Notes: generated by a model from the letters alone, not told the origin. A DNA stretch of 64,000 nucleotides from Perognathus longimembris pacificus (GCF_023159225.1 NC_063162.1:87263438-87327437), one strand, 5' to 3'; counted from the stretch's first letter, positions 49,901 to 57,910 are shown. Numbers and translations are program-made.

Positions 49901-52900
49901 GAATGTTTCCAGACATTTCCAAGTTGACCCCCCTATTCCCCAAATCCCAAGTAAGAATAGAATGATCATGTGCAGTAAAAGAAGAAAGAAGGAAAACTAA
50001 CCCTACTGCTACCTGAAGTCCCGTTTCAGTGCTCAGTCTCTACTGGGATAAACTAGTTTAGGTGATGAGTCTGTGATATGCTTCCATTGAGTGTTCATTA
50101 TGTACCCAGACATGGACAGGAACTTACATGCTCTTCTTTATACGTTATTCTAGTTATCAAAGTGCAGATAATTATTAATTGCTAGTTTTTAAAAAAAAAG
50201 TTAGAATGTCTTAAGACATATTGAGTACTAGTATAATGATGAACAGGTTAATACTTCTGCGTGTGATTCACTTTTAATTCTGTTTGGGGTTGTTTTGGGT
50301 TTTTTTTTTTTTTTGCTTATTGTGGTTAGCTGAGGTTCTACTTAGTAGTATCAGAGCCAGACTCTCTTTCATACTCTCTGTCTCTGTCTTTGCGTGTCTG
50401 TCTGTCTGTCTGTTTGTTTTATGAGACAAGAGCTTGCAATGTAGCCCAGGCTGTCCTCTGATTTGCTATGTAGCCTGGGCTGGTCTTGCATTCTCAGTCT
50501 CTCTGCCTCAGCCTCCCAAATGCTAGGAAAGTAGGTATTTACTACCACACTCAAATCCATTCTTTCATTATACAGATAACTGACTGCCCACCCAGTTTCT
50601 ACTTCAGGAAAGTTGTTTTATTGAACAACTTATTACCAATGAGTTGAGGTAAATGCTCTGGGCACTGATTATCAAGGGCCACAAGTGGGTCAGTACAAGG
50701 ATGACACAAGATTCTGGTAAAGTTACTCTTCACCATATCTGGGAAATGTCATGCATTTCAGGCGCATGATAATGTAGAAAGACAAATAGGCCTATGTCTG
50801 TGGGTCTGAGTTTTCCTGTAAATGTCATGTTAAATAGCTCTTGGAGGAGGAGGAGTCTTAAACCTTCCAGGAATTTCTAATCCACACAGAAGTCTCCCTC
50901 ACAATTTCTCACCCTTGATACTTCTGGGCTTAAGAACATAGCCCTGTTCTCAACCAGAGCCAGAGGAATGAGTCTTTCTGGCTGGGCCTGCCGTTATTTG
51001 GAAAGTCAACTTCCCAGGCTTCCTTTTGGGTTGTTCTAAATTGTAGCTTCATTTGGGTGCTAGTGGCTCAACTAGCTCCCCAGGAGGCTGAGATCTGAGG
51101 ATCACAATTTGAAGCCAGTCTAGGTGGACAAATCTGAGAAACTTATCTGTAACCATCAAAAGGCTGGAAATGGAGATGTGGCTCAACTGGCAGAGCACCA
51201 GTCTTGAGTGAAGGAGCCAAACAAGAGTGCAAGGCTCTGAATTCAAGTTCCAACACACACACACACACACACACACACCCCAAATAAATTGCAGCTTCAC
51301 AAGTCTCTGTGTCCTATGTATAAGTTTTTATTGCTTTTCACTTTGAAAATACTGACTTGTAAGAAACATCTGCAATATAGAAATGCTTGCTTTTCAATAT
51401 TCTACAAACATTTGACATTGTTTTAATAAAAATTATTAGACACAAACATTTGTTATGCAAATTAGAAATCATCATCACTCATGTTTGGAGACCAGAGACA
51501 GTTGAGTGTGTATGATGATAGTAATGTTTTATAATGCCTTAGCACATTTCTTCCTTTTTTGACACTAGGAAAAATGCTCATTAAATAACCTTTATATTTA
51601 TTAACATAAACTTCTCAGCAGGGTATTCTTGCCAGAGTCAGTGAACAAGGTGAAATATTTTAGGAAGAATTTACTAATTCCTTCTAGTTCAGAGAAGATC
51701 GATCTGAAATATCTGAATTATAAAATAGTTTCAATAGGAAAATAGTGCTAACTACCTTCAGTGAGGATAGAAAAATCAAGGTCCTGAGTCAATATTGGAG
51801 CTGTTTTAAGAGACATAAATATCAAATTCAGTTTATTGTTTAATACAACTGTTACTGTCTTCTTTTCTTAAAAATAGCATAGCTAAAACATAGAGCTCAC
51901 CTGTGACCCAGCAACCCCACTTTTGGGCATTTACCCAAAGGATCAAAAGCAAGACCACACTAAAGCTACCAGCACAACCATGTTCACAATTTACCATTGC
52001 TAAAATATGGAACCAACCCAAGATGCCAGATGCCCCTCAGTAGATGAATGGATCAAGAATATGTGGTGCATATACACAATGGAATTCTATGCTTCTTTCA
52101 GAAAGAATGACATTGCCCCATTAGCAAGGAAATGGAAAGACTTGGAAAAAATCATACTAAGTGAAGTGAGCCAGACCCAAAGAAATACAGACTCTATGGA
52201 TTCCCTCATTGGTAATAATTTGTATATGTTTAGGGTAGTACTAGCAGAAGATTCAATGGCTATGTTCATATGAACATATAAGATGATGCTAAGCGAAATG
52301 AACTCCAAGTTATGGAAATAAGTGATTTATCATTATTGCTGTTATTTTCAATATACTATGTGAGATTATGCCTTTTTCTTTGGTTTTTCTTCCTATGGTT
52401 TTACCCCTAATGTCACTGTAACTTATTTTGGTATCGTGGGTATTGTATATACATTTATTAGAAGGGAAGGGAAGGGGAACATCAAAATGGAGAGACAAAG
52501 GGTAAAAGATGTACCAATACAACAGAAATACTTAAAAGACAATATGTTGTAAACCAACTGGACAACTTAGGGTGGGGAGGAAGGAAGGTGGAAGAAAAAT
52601 GAGTGAGGACATAACAAGGTTGATAAAAATGTACTAACTGCCTTACATATGAAACTGTAACCCCTCTGCACACCACTTTGACAATGAATAAATTAAAAAT
52701 GATAAAAATAACATAGCATTGAAACTTCTCAATGAAAACCTAAATATACATTTATAAAGATCATTTTTACTCTACCTCCTGCCCAGATTTCTTCCTGTAA
52801 AGCACAGGAACTGTTTCTACATTTCTACATGTGTCAACTTTAAACAAAGCGTGTCAGGAATGACCTCAATTTGATGAATAATTGTTCCCTTCAGCAAGTG

Positions 52901-55900
52901 ACTCTTTTCCTTCTTTCAATTGACCTGGTTTTAGGTGAAGTCAGAAGAAGTCTTTGATGAGTGGGTGTCCAAACTCCGTCACCACAGAATGTACCGTCAG
53001 AATGAGATTGCCATGTTCCCACGTGATGTCAATCATTTTTTCCCTGGGTCCACTGTCCCAGACTCGACATCAGGGGTGTTTGACTCCATTTCCAGCAGGA
53101 AGGTAATGAATGTTTTACAAATACCGAGTACAAAAGAAAGGGGGTGGCTTTGTAGCAGGGAGGTCCATGTTGAGAGCAGAGTCTAAGGAAAGTTTGTAGG
53201 GAGGGGCAGGTATATAATTCAGCTTTTTGCCCAATAAGTCAGAATCAAGACCAGGTATGATAGCTGAGGAACAGTTTAATAGCCCTGAATGACTATTTAC
53301 TGAATGTCTAGCTTCTTATTGATCAGATTGATTTTTTTATCACACACATATTTATATAAGATAGCAAGATATTTCCAAACCTGTATATAATTAATTTGGT
53401 ATCACCATTTGGCAGAGGAAGAATATAAACACTGTCATATGAGGCATTGTAATCAATCTGGAAAAGCCAAAGGTGTTCAGGTCTCTTGTGGGTGTTTTGA
53501 TAGGAGCACATGGCAGATGACATTAATTAAGGGCTAGCCCACCCTGTTATTCCTTACCCTAAAGTCTGTTTCCATTTGTAATGTCTTCTTGTCTATGAAC
53601 AGCGTAGCAGTATATCAAAGCAGAACTCATTTCAAACTGGAAGCAATTTATCATTTTCTTGTGGTGGTGAGACACGAGTTCCATTCTGGCTCCAGTCTTC
53701 AGAGGACATGGAGAAATGCTCAAAAGGTAAGGTGACCTGAAAGTCTGTTTCTTTCTGTGATGTGCCTGAAATGATCTTGGTTTGGTATTTACCCCTAAGA
53801 TGAATTTGTGGCCCTGCCTTCACCCATCTCTGTTTTCCTTCTGCTAAAGAAGGTCACATTTGTTTTCAGTTAAACACTCTTGGGGTTCAGAGCTGTATAT
53901 CGTCACCTGGGCGTACATGAAGACAGGTTTACTTTTCTAGTTTTGAGTACAAATGCCAATTTTTTTTGAGCTGATAAATGACATCTCCAGGTGTATAGGC
54001 TTGCTAGCTCTGTTAAGTGCCAAAAATGATTCTGCTGTATAACTCAAGAATCTGTTCCAGAGGTAAATCAATGGCCAAATAGAGATCTTCAAAATGTAAG
54101 CATCCTCTATCCTGGCCATACATTAGAATCACCAAGAGAGTCTGGGCATGATAGTACGTTGCTGTGATCCCAGACTGGGCAACACAGTAAGACTTCATCT
54201 CAAATAACCAAAATAAAATTTAAAAGAAAGAAATAGAAGAATCACCAGGAAAGCTTTTTTAAATATAGGAATATTGTTACCCAGGCCTCTCTCTGTTTAA
54301 ATTAGTCTAAAGTGGATCCCTGGTACTTTACTGCCAGGTGATTTGATAAGAAGCCTGGGTAAGCACTCCTGCCACAAGGAAACTTAGTGTTCTCAGCCTT
54401 AGTTAGCTAGGACTCATCATAGGAACTAGAACAAAATCACCAAAACAAATAGGAGGGCTGTGATTTACTTCTCCAGGGGTGTGACGTGGGCATATGAAAT
54501 TAAAAACATTTCTCTAGTTGATTTTACAGTGTGGCCATGATTGAGAATTACTAATAGAGAAAATTGCTAGTGGTGGACTTGGAAATTTTTCTTCCTGTTG
54601 TTGAATGCAGATATTATTTCTTCAGGGGCCATGTGGCCCTTTCAATAACTATCAGAAATGTATATTACAAATAAGTAAGTTTCACTGAGAAATACAGACA
54701 AAATGACCTCTGAAATTACTTGGGCCAGCAACATTAACCTAGCTTGGGAACTTAATTAGAAGTGGATCTTTTCAAGCCAGATGGAATAGCACATGTCTGT
54801 ATTCCCAGCACTTGGGAAGTTGAGGCAGGAGGAAGATTAAGTTTGATGCATATTTGGACTGTGTATGAGTTTGAGACTAACCTTGGCTGCATAACGAGGC
54901 CCTGTACCAAAGAAGACAAACCAAAACAAAAGGAAATACTGAAGCCCAGTTCAGAAGTACTGAGTCACAAACTAGGAGGAGGAAGCTAAGGATCTGTAGC
55001 TTCCATTTCCCAGGGATTGTGATGATGCCAGAGACCTAGAGCTACTTCCCTGAGGCCTTTGAGCCTTGAATGTTCAGCAGAAACCTCTATCATCAGACCC
55101 AATGAAAGCTAGTCATGGACTAGCTTGTGACTGGGATCTAGGCAAGACTACTTTCTGTTATATCAAGTCTTTCTGTAGAGACTCATCAGGATCCTCAGAC
55201 AGGTCCATAATCAATGAAGTTATTCTTAGAGACCAGTAAGCCTTAATGGTGGATTTTAACATCCAGCCTACTATTGCTGGATGCTGCTGGTCTTGTGGAT
55301 GGTGGATATATTTAGTCCTTATAAGAGGCCAGAGACACTAATAATCACTCTGTATATATCAACTTAACTCTCACTACTCTCTATGAGCTAGGGGGAAACT
55401 AAGGTGCAGAAAAGTGATGTCATTCGCCCAAGAGCCACCACAAATTAAAGAGATTCAAATCGAGACAACCTGGTTCCCTAGGTCCATGCCTGTAGACTGA
55501 AGTCTACAACCTTGCCTATGAAAAAGAAAGTACAATTTCCTACCTGTACAGATGGAAAATCAGATATAGAAAAATCAGAAACATGCCAAGTGCAGTGGTG
55601 TGCATCTATAATACCAGCTATTTGGGAGGATGAGGTAAGAGGATTGTTTGAGTCCCAAAAGTTCTAGGCTTCAGTGAACTATGCCAGTCAGGTGTTCACA
55701 CTGTATGACATCAACATGGTGACATTTAGGAGAGAAGGGGCCACCAGATTGCCTAAGGAGGAATGAGCCAGCTAAGGCTGGAAAAATCAGAAAGCATCCA
55801 CTGCCAGTGTTGTAATCCCTCCTGCTACTGGAGACTTGGACCATTCCCCTCTTCTGCCCACAGACCTGGCACACTGCCATGCGTATCTGGTGGAAATGAG

Positions 55901-57910
55901 CCAGCTCCTGCAGAGCATGGATGTCCTGCATCGGACATACTCAGCGCCAGCTATCAATGCCATCCAGGTTAGTCTGCCCCTCCTGTGTGCCTTCTCAATT
56001 GTGCTTCCTTCTTGACCTTCTCCCTAGCCTTTGACTAACAGGGGATTGTGTCTGGCCAGGTGCTTTCGCCAAGCTCCAGGGGAAGGAGGTGGTTACTGCT
56101 GTGCATTTACCCATGGGGTTTGGTGGGCCTCATTCTCTGCTCTCTTTCCTGTTTTGTAATGAAGGGTGGAGTTTTTGAAAGTCCCAAAAAGGAAAAACGA
56201 TCGCATAGGAGGTGGCGGTCCAGAGCTATTGGCAAAGATGCTAAAGGAACACTTCAGGTAACTGTGGCTTCTGCCAGCTGCTGCTTTCCTCATTGGCCTC
56301 TCTCTGCATGCCACTTGTTGGGACTGCTTTGACTCAGATAGAATAGAGAAGTGAATGTTCTGGATTATTCTTTACACTACCTGGGGCAAAGAGATGAATT
56401 CAATTATTTAGATCTTCTGGGTACCATAATAACCTTGTCATAAATATTGGGCAGGGGAGAGAATGTGAGCTGCAGGAAAATGACATGAGCTCAGAAGGAC
56501 TGCCACCATTTCTAGGACTCAGGTTTGCCCTTCTTAATCTTTAGCCTGCTGCCTTCTTCCATGTTTGGGTGTGTGCCTTGTTTTTGTGGCTATTGTGGCC
56601 CTACTGCTTCTTGGTGGATTTATCATTGCTCTGAGCCAACAGGCCTCACCTGTACATGTCTGGAACATGGCGACATCATATATACTCTTCATTCTTCTCC
56701 AACCTCTCAGTTCCCCCACCAGAGATTTCCTTCATGGTCCTCAAAGCTTCCCAATGCTAAACCACTGGTCAGGGTTTGCAGCTTGACTGTTGAATGTTAG
56801 ACATAAATTACTAAAATCAGACCCCTTTCTTTTGAGTAAAGCATCTGATGGACTCATGTACACTCTGGTTTAAAGCATATTATGGCTTGAACTCATATAC
56901 TTTCTTCTTTTTTGGTGTGGGGTGTTGGTACTGGTACTTGAACTCAGGGCCTTGTGATCTTGCTTGACTTTTTTCTTCAAGGCTGGTGATCTACCACTTG
57001 AGCTACAACTCCACTTCCAGCTTTTTGCTGGTTAATTAGAGATAAGAGTCTCACAGAGTTTATGCCTAGGCTGGCTTCCAACTACAATGTTCAGATCTCA
57101 GCATCCTGAGGGCTAGGATTACTGGCATGGGCCAGCAATACCTGGCCAAACTAACTTTTAAAGTCAAGAATTTTCCATGTGCAAACATGAAAATTTGTTT
57201 TGTAGAAGCCCCAGCTGCACATAAAGAAAAGAATTTTAAACCTGTTCCCTTTAGTCACCTAGTAACTGAGTGTTGATTGAGACTAGCAGCATTAGCTGTC
57301 ATTTTCAACCTATGGTTTTAAAACTTCTATCATTTTTTTAATCTTTTTTTTTTTTTTTTTGCCAGTCCTGGGCCTTGGACTCAGGGCCTGAGCACTATCC
57401 CTGGCTTCTTTTTGTTCAAGGCTACCACTCTGCCACTTGAGCCACAGTGCCACTTCTGGCCATTTTCTATATATGTGGTGCTGGGGAATCGAACCCAGGG
57501 CCTCATGTCTATGAGGCAAGCACTCTTGCCACTAGGTCATATTCCCAGCCCAACTTCTATCATTTTTAAAGAACATATTTTATAAGAAGCAAGTTACTGT
57601 GGAAGTAGTTCTTATCTTTTCTTTCCAAGTTATCAGTCTGTAGGAAGACATGTATAAAATGTCTTTCTCTTAATACATTACAGTTTTAGAATCAAGTAAA
57701 TATTCAGAGCAACCCATATCTGAACAGAAGTGTCTTCCTTATTTTCCCTTTAGGTCCCTAAACCTTTTTCTGGCCCAGTTAGACTCCATTCCTCCAACCC
57801 TAATTTATCAACACTCGATTTTGGAGAAGAGAAAAATTATTCTGATGGCTCTGAAACCTCATCAGAGTTTTCAAAAATGCAAGAAGATCTGTGTCATGTT
57901 GCTCATAAAG
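27588..57910 (+). CDS. OSBPL3: OSBPL3 (ORP3), 5' part of the coding region, nine exons, runs off the right edge
   Basis: Joined CDS: 27588-27680, 44714-44830, 45356-45409, 45922-46035, 52935-53102, 53603-53726, 55864-55967, 56165-56257, 57754-57910. This is 1024 nt, or 341 codons plus one base. Every junction has an AG acceptor and GT donor, and the reading frame continues through all nine. The protein begins [11 protein letters not shown] and reads through an ORP-type PH domain (about residues 52-146), a Ser-rich segment, a helical segment and a basic segment, which I recognise as ORP3. Family knowledge: ORP3 is a cytosolic and membrane-contact-site lipid-transfer protein. Its PH domain binds phosphoinositides at the plasma membrane, an FFAT motif binds ER VAP proteins, the C-terminal ORD carries lipid, and it has been linked to R-Ras signalling and cell adhesion. 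The FFAT and ORD exons are not in this window. No stop codon or frameshift is seen, so the gene looks functional. Confidence 0.96.
27895..28020 (-). repeat. MIR element, minus strand
   Basis: GTTGCTCACCCAAGGACACACAG matches reversed MIR core. It lies about 215 bp into OSBPL3 intron 1. Confidence 0.6.
28127..28171 (+). repeat. (GT)n microsatellite abutting an antisense SINE
   Basis: On the SINE's strand this is a (CA)n tail. Confidence 0.95.
28172..28396 (-). mobile_element. B1-dID-type SINE next to (GT)n, minus strand
   Basis: Begins at the end of the (GT)n array, which on the element's own strand is a (CA)n tail. Confidence 0.75.
29165..29194 (+). repeat. Alternating purine-pyrimidine tract with 20-bp palindrome
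   Basis: Thirty bases of perfect R/Y alternation, including GCGCGCG. 29175-29194 is an exact palindrome (GTGTGTGTGC/GCACACACAC). Z-DNA and cruciform are possible by sequence. Confidence 0.95.
29630..29775 (+). repeat. AT-rich low-complexity tract (TATA/ACATA)
   Basis: Irregular repeats of ATATAC and TATGTA. Confidence 0.85.
30091..30311 (-). mobile_element. IDL-Geo SINE, minus strand, long poly(T)
   Basis: Flanked by CCTATGTGTTTTT at 30078-30090 and 30312-30324. Both monomers are nearly consensus, so this is a recent insertion in intron 1. Confidence 0.92.
30664..30785 (-). mobile_element. Degenerate IDL-Geo fragment, minus strand
   Basis: Reverse complement of the left monomer and the junction part of the right one, ending CCATATACTCAGCC. 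Confidence 0.75.
31190..31920 (-). mobile_element. Old LINE-1 3' UTR, minus strand
   Basis: Reverse complement of L1M 3' UTR: ATTGTGAAATGATCACAATC near 31269, ACATTTTAGATCTACTCAG near 31345, and GATTCCACATACAAATAAAATC near 31803. AT-rich tract at its left edge. Confidence 0.75.
33276..33393 (+). mobile_element. B1-like SINE, internal deletion
   Basis: GCTGAGTATGGTGGTACTC, AGGAGGCTGAGGCAGGAG and a degenerate 3' end. Confidence 0.7.
33860..33975 (+). repeat. MIR element, partial
   Basis: GGCCTGGGTTGGAATCTTGG, with the remainder decayed. Confidence 0.6.
34290..34375 (-). repeat. MIR fragment, minus strand
   Basis: AATCACACAGCTAATGAGTAG is a reversed MIR signature. Confidence 0.55.
34612..34800 (-). 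mobile_element. B1-dID-type SINE, minus strand
   Basis: AGCTTGAACCCAGGCC...CCTGAGTAGCTAGGGTTG, with a short internal deletion. Confidence 0.7.
35925..36172 (+). mobile_element. Degenerate LINE-1 3' end, sense
   Basis: GAAATGTATGCATTACC, TGAAATTGTAATCCATCTGTACAC and AATAACAATAAAA match the terminal pattern of the younger L1 at 49340-49400. Confidence 0.65.
36176..36204 (+). mobile_element. Fragment of right SINE monomer tail
   Basis: Short match (CCAAGTTCAAGCCCTAGTACC) to the 3' end of the tRNA-like right monomer, directly after an L1 3' end. Confidence 0.45.
37300..37430 (+). repeat. MIR fragment
   Basis: GATGCCTCATCTCTAAGGTG and nearby remnants. Confidence 0.45.
37910..38162 (+). mobile_element. 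Degenerate LINE-1 3' end, sense
   Basis: GAAATATATTCATTACC, TAACTGTAGTCCCTCCGTATATC and CATAAAATAAAAAG, the same terminal pattern as the copies near 36.1 and 49.4 kb. Confidence 0.65.
40769..40848 (+). mobile_element. Single ID-type SINE (tRNA-derived)
   Basis: Starts GGACTGGGGGCATAGCTCAATGG, an A-box-like start, and has the B-box-like GGGTTCAATTGCC and an A-rich tail. It is monomeric, unlike most copies here. Confidence 0.75.
41159..41569 (+). repeat. Possible degenerate LTR or other interspersed repeat
   Basis: The pattern AACTTTGGAAGGTGGAGCC, CTGAGCCAAAAGAAAATCTCC, TATAAGTTGTGTATATGAGG and GTTACTGATACAATC resembles repeat ends common in mammals. I cannot name the family. The small open frame within it is not convincing. 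Confidence 0.35.
43468..43526 (+). repeat. (TG)n microsatellite
   Basis: One interruption (GCGAG) near 43478. Confidence 0.97.
44291..44316 (+). repeat. Short (AC)n microsatellite
   Basis: Thirteen units, about 400 bp before OSBPL3 exon 2. Confidence 0.95.
44714..44830 (+). CDS. OSBPL3: OSBPL3 coding exon 2 (residues 32-70, start of PH domain)
   Basis: Thirty-nine codons in phase 0, from [11 protein letters not shown] to KGWHK, after an AG at 44712-44713 and before gtaaga at 44831. The PH domain begins near Val52. Its first strands carry the basic run [12 protein letters not shown], and the next exon supplies the following Arg. This is the usual phosphoinositide-contacting loop of PH domains, and it is intact. 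A long minus-strand frame across this exon is only its complement. Confidence 0.95.
44901..44990 (+). repeat. (TCA)n microsatellite in OSBPL3 intron 2
   Basis: Begins 70 bases after the exon 2 donor. The minus-strand poly-Met frame is an artefact. Confidence 0.95.
44990..45180 (-). mobile_element. SINE remnant in OSBPL3 intron 2, minus strand
   Basis: TAGGCAGGTCCTCTACCACTTG and downstream 7SL-like remnants follow a (TCA)n tract. Confidence 0.6.
45190..45285 (-). mobile_element. B1-like SINE remnant, minus strand
   Basis: AGCCTGGGCTGGCCCCAAAC and AGTAGCTGAGATTACAGG. Confidence 0.6.
45356..45409 (+). CDS. OSBPL3: OSBPL3 coding exon 3 (residues 71-88, PH domain)
   Basis: A small 54-nt exon of 18 codons, [18 protein letters not shown], with AG at 45354-45355 and a gtaagt donor at 45410. 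It supplies PH strands 3-4. The [10 protein letters not shown] pattern is typical of OSBP-family PH domains. It is in phase 0 at both ends and too short to be found by ORF length alone. Confidence 0.95.
45410..45921 (+). other. OSBPL3 intron 3 (512 bp)
   Basis: Unique-looking intronic sequence with no recognised repeat or RNA gene. Confidence 0.9.
45922..46035 (+). CDS. OSBPL3: OSBPL3 coding exon 4 (residues 89-126, PH domain)
   Basis: Thirty-eight codons from [14 protein letters not shown] to EEHIYHLK. The AG is at 45920-45921 and the gtgagg donor at 46036, in phase 0. It covers the middle and late PH strands, including the G-C-I-D strand and the D-T-E-E-H-I-Y strand. The open frame continuing downstream from 45841 reads into the intron and is not coding. 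Confidence 0.95.
46088..46206 (-). mobile_element. B1-like SINE, minus strand
   Basis: CTATGCTGCCCAGATTGATG through TCTCAGCCTCCCAAGTAGC. It starts 53 bp after OSBPL3 exon 4. Confidence 0.7.
46937..47008 (+). repeat. (GT)n then (GA)n microsatellite
   Basis: GT repeats to about 46986, then AG repeats at 46988-47008. Confidence 0.95.
47040..47250 (-). mobile_element. B1-dID-type SINE next to (GT)n/(GA)n, minus strand
   Basis: GGCTTGAACTCAGGGCTTGG through GCTAAGATTATAGGCATGAG. Confidence 0.7.
47496..47602 (+). mobile_element. B1 SINE, target of the L1 insertion
   Basis: TGTAAACCCAGCATTTGGG to ATAGCGAGACCCTGTTC. Its A-rich tail was duplicated when the adjacent L1 inserted. Confidence 0.75.
47615..48694 (+). 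pseudogene. LINE-1 ORF2p C-terminal fragment with premature stop
   Basis: The open frame encodes the last third of L1 ORF2p (retrotransposon reverse transcriptase/endonuclease), beyond the catalytic RT core. It carries the conserved C-terminal Cys/His motif CX3CX7HX4C at 48458-48511 (CWRGC..HCWWEC). The initial Met comes from the duplicated target, so this is not a true start. A TAG at 48692-48694 stands where L1s normally have Trp (TGG) in WNQP. The same frame then continues 67 codons to TAG 48896-48898. Lacking endonuclease and RT core, it cannot be active. Confidence 0.93.
47619..49407 (+). mobile_element. 5'-truncated LINE-1, sense in OSBPL3 intron 4
   Basis: A 16-base duplication AAAAGAACAAAAGTGA at 47603-47618 and 49408-49423 brackets 1.79 kb. 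It contains the C-terminal part of ORF2, a G-rich purine tract (49271-49304), and a 3' end CTGTACATCAGTTTGATAATAAAA with a short A-tail. The exact TSD and mostly open ORF2 suggest a recent insertion in an active lineage. Confidence 0.95.
49271..49304 (+). repeat. G-rich tract in L1 3' UTR, G-quadruplex motif
   Basis: Five or more runs of at least four G separated by A or AA. L1 3' UTRs commonly carry such a tract. Confidence 0.85.
49470..49665 (-). mobile_element. Degenerate dimeric SINE, minus strand
   Basis: GGGACTTGAACTCAAGGCC through ATTACAGATGTGAACCACC. Confidence 0.6.
49665..49752 (-). mobile_element. B1 remnant, minus strand
   Basis: ATGGGGTCTCACTGGC and GGGCTGGCCTGAACCTC. Confidence 0.55.
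50418..50556 (-). mobile_element. B1 SINE with internal duplication, minus strand
   Basis: The 'GTAGCC..GGCTG' motif occurs twice (about 50441 and 50471), matching the duplicated block of rodent B1. It ends TCAGCCTCCCAAATGCTAGG. Confidence 0.75.
51048..51250 (+). mobile_element. B1-dID-type SINE with (AC)n tail
   Basis: Starts GGGTGCTAGTGGCTC, with the right half GATGTGGCTCAACTGGCAG. The (AC)n tail is at 51252-51279. Confidence 0.75.
51252..51279 (+). repeat. (AC)n at a SINE tail
   Basis: Follows the SINE at 51048-51250. Confidence 0.93.
51884..52703 (+). mobile_element. Second 5'-truncated LINE-1, sense in OSBPL3 intron 4
   Basis: Only the extreme ORF2 C-terminus and the 3' UTR remain ([10 protein letters not shown]...YTMEFYA). 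Flanks AAAAATAGCATAGC (51870-51883) and AAAAATAACATAGC (52704-52717) differ at one base. It is more diverged, with an insertion that shifts frame near 52007-52040. Confidence 0.88.
52935..53102 (+). CDS. OSBPL3: OSBPL3 coding exon 5 (residues 127-182, PH C-terminal helix and linker)
   Basis: Fifty-six codons from [17 protein letters not shown] to [10 protein letters not shown], with AG at 52933-52934 and a gtaatg donor at 53103. The C-terminal PH helix contains the signature Trp at residue 136 (DEW), and the domain ends near residue 146. The remainder is a linker with the segment [10 protein letters not shown]. Compared with my memory of the human protein, a few linker residues differ ([19 protein letters not shown]), as expected between mammals. 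Confidence 0.95.
53103..53602 (+). other. OSBPL3 intron 5 (500 bp)
   Basis: AT-moderate intron with no recognised repeat. Confidence 0.9.
53603..53726 (+). CDS. OSBPL3: OSBPL3 coding exon 6 (residues 183-223, Ser-rich linker)
   Basis: Forty-one codons plus one base, [10 protein letters not shown] to SEDMEKCSK, with AG at 53601-53602 and a gtaagg donor at 53727. It ends in phase 1, and the next exon starts AC, making a split GAC (Asp) codon. The linker is Ser-rich and hydrophilic. The RSSIS stretch looks like a basophilic-kinase site, but this is pattern only. Confidence 0.94.
54141..54235 (+). mobile_element. B1 remnant
   Basis: TCTGGGCATGATAGTACG and AACACAGTAAGACTTCATC. Confidence 0.55.
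54772..54935 (+). mobile_element. B1 SINE
   Basis: TGTATTCCCAGCACTTGGG, then AACCTTGGCTGCATAACGAG, with the internal duplication region present. Confidence 0.75.
55340..55520 (-). repeat. MIR element, minus strand
   Basis: GGGAAACTAAGGTGCAGAAAAG and AAATCGAGACAACCTGGTTCC. It lies in OSBPL3 intron 6. Confidence 0.6.
55580..55690 (+). mobile_element. Old 7SL-derived monomer (proto-B1/FLAM-like)
   Basis: AAGTGCAGTGGTGTGCATC, GATTGTTTGAGTCCC and CTTCAGTGAACTATGCC. The last part resembles 7SL/Alu more than modern B1. Confidence 0.6.
55864..55967 (+). CDS. OSBPL3: OSBPL3 coding exon 7 (residues 224-258, helical segment)
   Basis: Two bases complete the split Asp codon, then 34 codons follow, [16 protein letters not shown] to SAPAINAIQ. 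The acceptor is a strong pyrimidine tract ending cccacag and the donor is gttagt at 55968. Heptad-like Leu/Met spacing ([16 protein letters not shown]) suggests an amphipathic or coiled-coil helix. The following intron is only 197 bp. Confidence 0.94.
56165..56257 (+). CDS. OSBPL3: OSBPL3 coding exon 8 (residues 259-289, basic segment, frame-neutral exon)
   Basis: Thirty-one codons from [14 protein letters not shown] to GKDAKGTLQ, with AG at 56163-56164 and a gtaact donor at 56258. Phase 0 at both ends means skipping it would keep the frame. ORP3 is known to have exon-skipping isoforms in this region, so this exon is a candidate, although I cannot confirm exon numbering. The [13 protein letters not shown] run is strongly basic and could act in membrane or nuclear-import binding (inference). 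Confidence 0.94.
56917..57147 (-). mobile_element. B1-dID-type SINE in OSBPL3 intron 8, minus strand
   Basis: Complete antisense dimer, ending GGGCCAGCAATACCTGGCC. Confidence 0.75.
57338..57551 (-). mobile_element. IDL-Geo SINE close to OSBPL3 exon 9, minus strand
   Basis: Flanked by AACTTCTATCATTTTT at 57322-57337 and 57552-57567. Its right end is 202 bp upstream of exon 9. Confidence 0.92.
57754..57910 (+). CDS. OSBPL3: OSBPL3 coding exon 9 (residues 290-341, last coding exon in window)
   Basis: Fifty-two codons plus one base, [18 protein letters not shown] to DLCHVAHK. The acceptor tract is ttttcccttt-AG (57752-57753) and the donor is gtaaat at 57911, in phase 1. The segment is Ser/Glu-rich ([17 protein letters not shown]) and probably disordered. 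It precedes the FFAT region of ORP3, whose exons I did not find before 64000. A young antisense SINE ends about 200 bp upstream of the acceptor. Confidence 0.95.

Larger units (their letters stand above)
46036..52934 (+). other. OSBPL3 intron 4 (6.9 kb)
   Basis: Contains B1 and dimeric SINEs, a (GT)n/(GA)n tract and two sense-strand 5'-truncated L1 insertions (47619-49407 and 51884-52703). About 46210-46930 and 49760-50390 show nothing recognised. Confidence 0.9.
53727..55863 (+). other. OSBPL3 intron 6 (2.1 kb)
   Basis: Holds three 7SL-derived B1-like copies and a degenerate antisense MIR. 54940-55330 has nothing recognised. Confidence 0.9.
56258..57753 (+). other. OSBPL3 intron 8 (1.5 kb)
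   Basis: Holds an antisense dimeric SINE (56917-57147) and a young antisense IDL-Geo (57338-57551). 56260-56900 has nothing recognised. Confidence 0.9.
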
